In this document: positions 12,116-22,200 of the stretch, in pieces
How the letters are laid out: each line of letters begins with the position of its first letter
How positions within the stretch are numbered: position 1 is the stretch's first letter
Source: Holothuria scabra
Lineage: Eukaryota > Echinodermata > Holothuroidea > Aspidochirotida > Holothuriidae
Reading direction: 5' to 3'
DNA: 64,000 bases
Assembly (NCBI GenBank): GCA_037179385.1
Contig: CM074195.1
Coordinates: 27,240,087-27,304,086 of the forward strand
Notes under the pieces: model-generated
Seen by the model: the letters and a program-made list of their open reading frames with translations, nothing else
What the model was told of the DNA's origin: nothing
The model's database searches: none
Translations under genes and position numbers: made by a program

Positions 12116-12116
12116 A

Positions 12117-12290
12117 GTTAGTTAAATGGAGTTTTACGGCCCAGTTTCCAACCTAATGGTTCAGGTTGAGTGGGCCACGGCCTTTTTCTAGTTGTGGCTC
12201 ACTGACTTGTTTTTCCTAAACCATTGCTTATGCGGAGCGCCATGCACAATGGCAGTAGGTTCCATTTTTAGGACTTTTGAAGAAACTATA
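12117..12290 (-). mobile_element. SINE body fragment
   Basis: This shares an ordered series of words with 16557-16715 (reversed): ggcccagtttccaa, tggttca, ggccac, agttgtggctcactg, cttgtttt, ccattgctta and agtaggttc. The tRNA-like head seen in the 19135-19411 copy is absent, so it is a truncated member. Orientation is taken from that copy. Confidence 0.6.
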
Positions 12291-12684
12291 GTAGGAGTAC
12301 ATAGGGGTGGCACAAGGAAAATTTGATGGGGAGCAAAGCATGAGTTGAGTGTTCCTTTAATTCTTTTTCCCTTCTTTTCCTTCCCTTTTCACACTTTCTT
12401 CCAAATATGGTAGGCAGTGAGGCTCTTCCCCCCCTAATGCCGGGGGTAAAGGCTATTACCATGACCGACCCAATTTACCATTTAACATTGTTTTTATACT
12501 TGTTCAAATTCCTCCAAATGGACTAGGCTGACTCCCTCCCACTTACTTCCATAGTTTCTAACAATTTTTTTGGCCCTTAAGATGGACTATTCCCACTCTT
12601 GCATATTAGTCAGTTCCATGTACTTGAAACACCACAGTGATCCTTAAAAGGGTCCACCTGTCCTAAAAAAATGTTATCCTACAT

Positions 12685-12795
12685 ACTGCTTTAAAATGGA
12701 ACCTACTGGCATTGTGTTTGGTGCTGAACAGAAGCAACAGAGTTGGGAAAACAGGACAGAAGGCCACAACTGGTAAAATGGCTGTGGCAGACCAG
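12685..12795 (+). mobile_element. SINE body fragment, opposite orientation
   Basis: The reverse complement contains ccagttgtgg, cctgttttcc, ctgttgctt, and agtaggttccatttt, matching the body at 12117-12290. It is diverged and headless. Confidence 0.5.
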
Positions 12796-12799
12796 ACTT

Positions 12800-14620
12800 A
12801 AAGGGAAACATTGCGTTTAAAATGCTCCAACATTACATTAAAAGTAAAGAGCTCTAGTCACTTGCAAATCATTCAGTCTGAAAAATAAACCCCAGCAATA
12901 GCTTCATCTCCTCAAAATATTATGCACCTGAAGAGTTTCAGAAGTTGCATCTTTTTAAATGTTGAAAGTTTGGGTGAACAAATTATTCTTGAGCAACAAA
13001 CAACTGAATTTTTATCTGAGTGAAAGTTATTTCTTGAAAAGAAGGCTACCATACTGCCTTATTTGTAATTATTTATCACTCTTTGCCAATAAATATTGGT
13101 TTTAAAAGGATGAAATTTCCTCATAAAACAAAAGCAATATTTCCCTTTAAATGAATTAGTAAGAAAATGAGCAGCTACATTTCATCCAACTACATACCAT
13201 TGGCAATCACAGACCAGCTAGATATACCAGGTACTAAACTAGTAGTATACCATGACAGTGATCATATCAAAGCCTCCCTAATGCCCAAGTTAATTTTAGT
13301 ATTACACACACGCATGTATGACCCCAGCCAACTTCTTCTTACACCCCCCCCCCACTTTCAAAACCCAAAATTTTTGCACAGCCTAGCCCCTCCCCACTTT
13401 TAAAGTGTTGGGTTCAACATGGTTTGTTGCAGTTGCTTACACTTTTCTTAGTTATTAAGGTACAACAAGTGTTATAGAGTGCTTTTCCTGTCACAAGCCA
13501 TGCCCCATTTTCCAAGCAAACACTAGTGTGGTTTGTATAGCTCTCAGAAAAGAACCTGATGAACAACGTGACGACAGTTGTTCATGATAAATATTCAAGA
13601 TCAGCAAGTTCCATATTAAAAAATTACAATGCATACTGGGTCTTTCTACCAGCAGACCAATTCCAAATTGTCACACAAACAAATGACTATTATACTTAGT
13701 TTGTTATTTGGCATGCACCCTTTGCCCAGGATATGGCCGAGATACACCTTACTGTCAGCTGCTTAGACATTTTAATTTGTAATTTTAATATCATGTAATT
13801 TTAATAGGAAAAGATTTTACCAACTCACTTTAGCATAAGACACGTATGAACCAAACATAAAATTCATTTAAAAATTTTGTTTAACTGTCAGCATATACAC
13901 GAATGAAAATATATTTGCTCATGAAGAGTTTTATGTTCCCAAGCCCCCCTCTCTCCCAAATTCATATGCCAATGGACTGATGCAATATGCTTGTTATGCA
14001 ACTTTATAAATTGTCAACAGAGGACTGAAAGTTTTGTCTACACAAAGGTTGGGTCAGGATTATTCAGATGGGGAGTCAGCAAAAAAAAGCCCTTACAAAG
14101 CAGACAGTTTTCCAAAAGTATGTAAAAGTGAATTTTCAATAAGCAGCAAATTTACATGAACCAAAATTGAGGTCTCTTACAAAAACTTTGAAAAGTCTTG
14201 TTCCTAGGAAAATTTTCTTGAAAATTTGGGCTTTTTGAAGAATTTTCTCTTCCAAGGGCAAAACTGAGCAGACCATCAGGTTGACCAACTCTCATCAGGG
14301 TCGTAAAAAAGTTAACTGTTTACCCTGGAAAATTTCCCAACATACCATGGTGCCAGCTGGCACCATCCCTTGAGTCTCCATTCAGTACCACACATTGTAC
14401 TTAATTTGTATATTAAAGAGACAGAGAGCCTTCTATGCCTGAACGGCTGCCATGAAAGCACATGAAAGCACAAGAAAAATTCACTTTGTCTGCAACATTT
14501 TGCATTATCTGACGACAGCATCCATGTAATTCATGAGAATTACATCAATGGCATGCTGACTGCAAAAGCTTTCTACCGTCTATTGCTTAAATTGACCTTT
14601 AACCCCATGAATTGTTCACA
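12800..14620. other. 3' flank / possible 3' UTR of SCO1, otherwise unrecognised
   Basis: This lies downstream of the SCO1 stop codon. I found no clear canonical poly(A) signal for the minus strand in the first several hundred bases, so the transcript end cannot be placed. There is a C-run near 13345. No other gene is visible. Confidence 0.3.
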
Positions 14621-14761
14621 TCAAATGCCTTTTAACTTCTTATACTTTCTTATGTGTGATGCAATCCCACCAGCAACTTCTTCATCTGTTTTATTCTGGC
14701 CATAGTAATCTATAAATTCACCCTCTGGATTCAAAAGATACATGATGATGGTATGATCCAC
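14621..14761 (-). CDS. SCO1: SCO1 exon 7: distal copper-ligand histidine and stop
   Basis: 141 nt from gccag|GTGGAT to a TGA at 14623-14621. It encodes [20 protein letters not shown] and ends in a basic tail ([10 protein letters not shown]). The His of VDHTI is the third copper ligand. Confidence 0.96.
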   Translation of the reverse strand: MDHTIIMYLLNPEGEFIDYYGQNKTDEEVAGGIASHIRKYKKLKGI

Positions 14762-16223
14762 CTGGCAAAAAGCCAAAAAAAAATAAATGTTTAAATTATT
14801 GGTATCTCATTAGAATCTCATTATCACAAGATTGTACCTTCAGCCTTGGATACTAAGTGAATTTCAAGCTGTACAAGAACACTGTAAAGGAACAGTAAGC
14901 CAAGGCTCGTTATATGAGATATAGCAACCCACAGACATAAATGTGTAATACAGTGTCAACTAGATGCACACGTATACTTCAAGACCCACTTCTCTCACCC
15001 TAAATAGTACCAATTCTCCTAAGTTTCTTACTTAAGCTCCTCCCAAAATTGTCTGAAATTCATCCTCATTGAGACACAATATCAGTTTATTGCTCCAGCG
15101 TGAGTATAAAAAAGCTCAAAGCATATAGTCAAAACACTCTCAATACAGGTCATGCTGTGTAATATAAGCTTTGGTACTCTGCATTGTTTGAATTAGCTGT
15201 CAGTCAAGTCAAAGAGCTGAGCCAATTGAGAATTTTTGTACACCCCTACAAGAATTGTAGTTTGGGGTGAGACTCAGAGGATTGGTCCTTTAAATACAGT
15301 TTCAAATATAATTCAAGTTTGGTTTCAAATGCAGTTCAAATACAGTGAGTCCTTCCCTTTAGTCCAGGGTTAAAACACATTTCAAACAGACAAAATTCCA
15401 TCACCTTTTCATGAATTTCAAAAACCTTGACTAAAATTTCCACGGTCTTCAAAAACAGTTACATCTCATACTTCCATCTTTCTACTACAAATAATGTATC
15501 TGAACATTGAGAAAATCAGAGCAATAAGTCCACATCCTAAACCTTCCTGACGTTCCCAGGATCCTCTGGAAAATTGATCACTATCCATGGCTTTCAAGGC
15601 CTTTATTTTCACTGACCTTACAGGATTTTCACGGACTTAACACATCCTGTGGTTACCTCTTACAACAGGCCGGAATACTGCTGGCATACTCTACAACCTC
15701 ACGACAGTTAACAAAGAAATCTTTCTTTCTTGCAGGTCCTTCCCACTATCCTACAAAATGTTTCCTCATAAAGGAGTTTTGCATAACTATGAGAAAGTAA
15801 CAAATTTATTGTCACAAGATTGAAAGTAGCCATTCCAAAATAAGTATACCAGGGTATAATTATTTAACTTGGAGTGATTGCATGTTTCCTTTAAACTTAC
15901 AATATAGTCATTGTCTTCATCCCTTGGACCCTGGCTGTAGTAAACCCTGAAATTCCTGGCTACTTCATTAACTTGTTGCTGAGTTCCAGTAAGTCCAATC
16001 AACCCTTCAAAAAATTCTGCAAGTTGGTAAAAGAGAGAGTGTTCTCATGTTACACAACATGTAAAATGTTTGCTTCTGAAGGGGGTCCGATCTTGCCACA
16101 TGGAGCTATATATTATGATCCATATATACAATACATATGTACATATATACCAAGTTTCAGCATGTGTATGGAAACAAAATAAGTAAAACTGAACCTCATT
16201 TTCAGGAAAGAAGAGGTTGCTGC

Positions 16224-16254
<31 letters not shown>

Positions 16255-19200
16255 CTCAAGATACATATTGAAACAACTTGAAGGCAATAGGTAGTCACAA
16301 CAAAAATGTTACAGAAATTTTTTTGTACTCTAGCAAAACTCTTCAGATCTGTCTGAAAGATGTATTTTTTTTTTTGGAAAATAACTATTACTAACGAAAA
16401 GTACTGCACAGAGTTAGTCTTCTTGAAGTTAAAAATAAGTAACAAAATATTGTCACATGATTGACAAGAGCCAGTGCTCTTCAATAGGATGGAACAGTAG
16501 GCTAATTCAAATTGGGGACTGCAACTGTCCCTTATCCAATTGAAATCCTTTATTGTTTATATCTGAACCTACTGTCGTTTTGATTGGTGCTCAGCACAAG
16601 CAATGGAGTAAGGAAAACAAGCCAGTGAGCCACAACTGGGGAATAAAGGGTCGTGGCCAGCTGGACTTGAACCAATTGATTGGAAACTGGGCCATAAAGC
16701 TCCATCTTACCTAACCTAACCTTCATGTATGAAGTAATTTTTTCCTTCTTGTTGTGTTTTAAATATGCCAATCAGAAAAAATGGGTGAAGATGTGGAAAC
16801 ATTGCAATCACATAACAAAAAGGACTGTAGTGAGTGGCAGGTTATCTCTTACATGTTGGGAGGTCTTGCCTAGGTCATGGCTAAAAGAAAAGCTTGCCCC
16901 TTATTCATATCAGAGATCATACCAACAAATCCAAGCAGTCAATTGATCATCCTAAAGAAGTCTGCCATTAGAAGGGGCCAACAGCTATATTCTTTTGACC
17001 TCTACTGACTTCAAGTATCACAGGTGACACCAATCCTTTTAAACCGTAGCGGTTAGAGCATCAGACTTGCAGCTAGGAGGTCAGGAGCTCAACTTGACAG
17101 AGTACTGTAGGCCATACTGAAGACTTTAACTTGAGCAACAACAATGGTGCAAAACAGGGAATAATTTATCCGGTATCGCATCGCAATTTGCTGCACAAAA
17201 TGGACAAATTGCTACACAAATACAAAATTGTGTAGCAGATTTTGTACACACAGCACTAGGGATTTTAATGATTTTGTGGAAGAGAAGCCCAAAAAGCTCA
17301 AAATTGCTATGCAAATTTCGAACACTAAATTATTCCTTGCAAAAGCTCATACCCTCAACTGCAGGTCCCAAGGTTGTCTTTACTACTACAGTACAGTTAA
17401 GAATACTTCTTTCCTTGTAAAGTTTAGAATACATTAAACTTGTGAAGTTTAAAATACTTCATTTCAAAGTTTGAAAAAAAAATGCAAACCTTTCCATACT
17501 GAATTGCATATGCATAGAACAGCTTTGAAGTAAGTTTTAGTAGCGTGTGCCATCACGCATATTTATATATGCTTCAAAATATTTAAAAAAAGCATTGTGA
17601 TGTGTCTCAGCCCTGCTAATAAGCAAACATTTTCCAAAAGGGTAGGCCTACCCCTCCCAAAACACTCAGACCTTCGCAACCATTTATTGAAGTTTCTCAA
17701 ATTTGTTTTTTATTAATAATCACTAAACAAAAAGCAGCCCCTGGCATATCCAGTACACCATCTACCTTCATTTAAGTCATGAGGGCGACACTTTTTTGTG
17801 TCGAGAGAGACACTTTTTTGTGTGTAGGCAGTTTCAATGGCCAACATTTTACTGTGCCCTGGTAGACCCCTTCCTATGTCACACTGAGTAATGTACTGTT
17901 TGCACCCACCTCCCTCACAATTTTGCAAATGCCACTGCCAAGTGGAATAAGAAAATGTACTATTTGCACCCACACACCTTCCCACACCCTCCACAATTTT
18001 TGCACATGCCACTGGCAATATGGAATGGGGGTTGTACTGTTTGCAACCATCCCCCCCCTCACAATTTTTGCACGTGCCACTGGTACGGAATAAGAGAATG
18101 CCATGTACAACCAGTTTGATTTCAAAACTGAAATTTACTTACCATTGACATAGTTTTTCATCACTTCTGGTGTGTCCCTTTCAGGATCAATGGAAATAAA
18201 CAAGGGCACTACTTCCATAAGATTTTTGCTGGCATCTATAAAAAAAAAAAACAGAGAAAGCACAACAACAGTATTAGTGAAAGTTACAAGCTCAGACATC
18301 ATCTTACGATATTAAATATGAAACTGAGCAAAGAATGCACTCTCTTTTATAAACTAGATCAAAAAGTTTACACTATCTGTAGGCATAGCTTTTTCAATGA
18401 AATGAGAAAACACTTTCACTTTCAGCTAGCTGTTCAGAACCAAAAATTTTCATCTGAATGCTGGCTAACAAGGTTCCTGCACCTTAAGAAAAATTAAATT
18501 TCACAACTTTTCCACGACTATTTCATGACCTTTAAATGACTATTCCATAAGCAAATTTTATACAAGATTTGATAAACCTTTAATCCTGAATTGTGACAAA
18601 TGAATGAGTAAATGTATTGACTTGTAAAAAACTAAAACACTGATCTAGGCCAAATTTTATGACTATTCCGTGACTTCTGTCACTTTTCCATGACTTTTCC
18701 AGGGCTGGCAAGTGAAAATAAAATTTCATGACTTTTCCAGTCTGCAAGAAACTCGCCTGCATGAAGTTCAGATAGCTATTCAGGTTTAAAAATACCTGCA
18801 TGGATGCATTCCATGAGTCTGTAACTGTTGACACAGTTGTGATGATACTGAGGCTGGGGGTGGAAAGCTTTTGTTGGAGAAGGAGGAGAGGTGAGGATTG
18901 TTTCAGAATGCACCGAGAGAGCTTCATACAATTCCAAGTGCTTATAATAAGCATATTACTGGATGAACATCAATGTTATCCCTGGAATAAAGGCTGAAGG
19001 AACCATGTCAATTCTCTGGGCTACACAGCAAGGTAACAAACACTGCAACCAAATTTTGTTGCTTCACATGATCACATGAGCAGTGTCAAAATACCCTGCT
19101 AAAGTAATGCATACATGGTGACAAAACACAGCTGAAGCTTGGTTGAGGTTTGGTTAGATAGGGTTTTACACCTCGACTTTTGACCTTCTGGTTTTATCTA

Positions 19201-22200
19201 CCTGCACCCACAGCCTTTTTTCAATTGTAGGGCACAAGAATGTTATTCCTACTCCATTGCTTATGTGGAACATCGCACACAACTGCAGTAAAATCCATTT
19301 TTAAAGTCTTTGGTGTAACCAGCCTAGGAATCGAACCCCAGCCTAGGAATCAACCCCAGACCTTCTGAGTGAGAGTCAGATGCTCTATTAACTAGACCAC
19401 ATGCTCAGCTTGTCTGACCGAGTTTCAGCTTGACTGTTTCATTGCATTAATTGCAAGTGCATCTGTGATTAATTGACCAGCAATTATGGTTCTTTAAAAA
19501 CACTTACTGACTTTCTTGACTGCTGAAATCATTTTCTCTAACTCATCTGGACATATATCTGGACAATGTGTAAAGCCAAAGTATAAAAGCACCCATTTGC
19601 CAAGATAATCTTTGTTGGTCTTTGGGTTGCCATCATGGTCCACCAGTGAGAAAGGTCCACCTATCGCAGCTTTGCCAACAGCTTTGTTTCTCTCTTTTTC
19701 CATTTCTAGAAGTCAAGAAAACATCTTCATGATATAAAAAATTTGTATTCATCACTTTAATATACTCTAACTCTTATAACCATTCAATTTTTTTGCTTTT
19801 CAATCTATTTTGAGGGAAATATAAAAGGGGCTGAACAAAAATTACACAGGATTCACACACAGTATTCATCTGTAACTCTAATTGACCCCCTATGACCAAA
19901 GAAGGTGCATTCAATTGCTGGAATGGTCTACAGTTCTTTAACCTCACAACTGATTGTCCCTGGGCAAAGTAACTGTTAAAATTAAGGTGATCTAATCAAT
20001 GCTGTGATAGATGAAGGAACTACAAGATAACTGGAAAAGTTTGAACCCTTTGGGATGTTGACTTATTTCTCATTTATTACTTGTAGCTCTATAAATATAT
20101 CTGCTATTAAATGCATTCTTTCTTTTAAGAAATTAAGATTAGGTCAATACAATCAGCATGAGAAAATTTGACCCATTGGAAATTTCAGTTTTGTGGAACT
20201 GTACATACATCAAATGTGGACAAAAATTACATCCCCCTTTTTTTTCATTTTCACAGACAACAGTGCACCAAATTTTTCATTTTCACAGACAACAGTGCAT
20301 CAAATTGACAAGCAAATGCATCAAAATCATGCCATAGCAGTTGAGCATAAACACTGATTCGATAGGTACATATAGGAATTTGAGAACTGCTGTAGAGTAC
20401 TAATGAACAGTGTTTCTGTCAAGGAAGGGATAAGTGGGGGGGAGGGGTTTGTTCCCCCCTTCCAGAAGGAGGGTAAAATCCCCCTATTTCACAACACTTC
20501 CATATTGAAATAAAAAATGTCAGTATCTTGGTTTCTTATTTAAGAAAGGGACACCTTTGCAGCAATGTTTGAACTTTTATAAATCAATAGCCTTTAAAAT
20601 TCTTCAGAATTCACCTCATATGGGCCTTGAAGCAAGCTTTTGTCCCCACAAACCCACCTTCAATTTTGACCAAGCACCATTAATTTGAGCTTTATGGTTT
20701 GGCAGTAATAAATCCTCCCTTTTATTTAGTTTCTGGCAGACTCCCTGATGTGTACAGTATCTTGCAGAGCAGAACTGAAACATTCTATCACTTCAGTATC
20801 TCATGGAGTCATCTTATTTGACTTTGTTTATTCATACCTGTATGCATCACTTATCCAACAGCTATGCTAGAAAGACTGCAAATGAGACCTGAATTTGACA
20901 GCTATCATTGGCACCACACTACCTATAAGACCTTTAAATTCTAGTTGTTTGAAGCCCATCAAACTACCTAAGTGTGTCATTCCAGATTTTTAGGATATAT
21001 ATACATGATAATTAAAAAAATAATGAGTCCATCCATTACCGAGTTCTTTTTGTTTTTGAGCATATTTGAATCCAGCCAATAGGGTGCCTCCTAAACCAAA
21101 AGTGATCAACAAAGATTTCCATGTTATGGGCTGTAAAAAGAGAAAGAAATGGTTTGAACAAAGAAGTGACAATGCCTCATGATTTCATGACAATAATAAT
21201 TACAAAATGATTTTTTTCAATGAAAATATTTATATTGTGTGCTTTTTAACTCTCAAACTAACAAAAGACCCAGAATTACAGTAGTGATATCAGTCTGTAA
21301 AACACAAATTTTGAAGAAAAAAGAAGAACACTGAAATACAAACAAAAAGATTTAACTTACAGTAACTAAGCAGGAGTCAGGCCTGTATATCCTGGACTCT
21401 CATTCAATAGATATGACATCTGGGTAACTTTCAATACTGCCAGAATAGGTCAAAATCATACTGTGGTTATTACATGTGGTATGAGGAATACTGTACATGT
21501 ATGATGCCACTTAGTAAAATACTGTAGTTCAGTAGGTGAAAACATTTTTTCACCAGTTTGCAATATGTAGCATCAATGTTTATCATTACAAGGTTACTCT
21601 GCATTATTCTTCCACAAAGGCTAACTCTTGTGTGAGTCTTCTGAACCTCAGATGAACCAGAAAGCCAAAAGGCTTAGTGATTCCTTTCTGCTGAAATGTA
21701 AGGCCTTTTTTCACATTGACATTGACATTGCTTTGCATTGTTTTTCAATTAACAGGGCTCCATAATGTGCCCAAAAAGTACACATGAAAGGCATCCAATC
21801 TTCCTATATCGAGATCCCCCTTGCCCGTTGTGAACCCAAATGACATTTGACCTCCACCAAAAACTTCTGGGACCATGTATTCACTATGTGCCATCTACAG
21901 GACAAGTTACAGGACCCTACAAGTGACCTTTCTTGAAAGACTGTGCAGGAAAGCTTGTCAGGCTTTGAACATGCTGACTCCAAATGAACTTTGACCTTTC
22001 AGAAAATCAATAGGGATCATCTACTCAATATGACTAATCCACACACTAAATATGAGCACAGTCACATGTACCGTTCCTGAGATATCGTGTTTACGAAGTT
22101 TTGACCTTTTGACCTCTCATGACCCCAAATGACCTTTGACCTCCACCAAAAACAATAGGGATCATCTACTCAATATGGCCAACACACTCGCCAAATATGA

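Noticed and set aside
17040..17100. A functional tRNA gene
   Set aside because: A-box and B-box resemblance only; no convincing cloverleaf and no terminator-like T run where expected.
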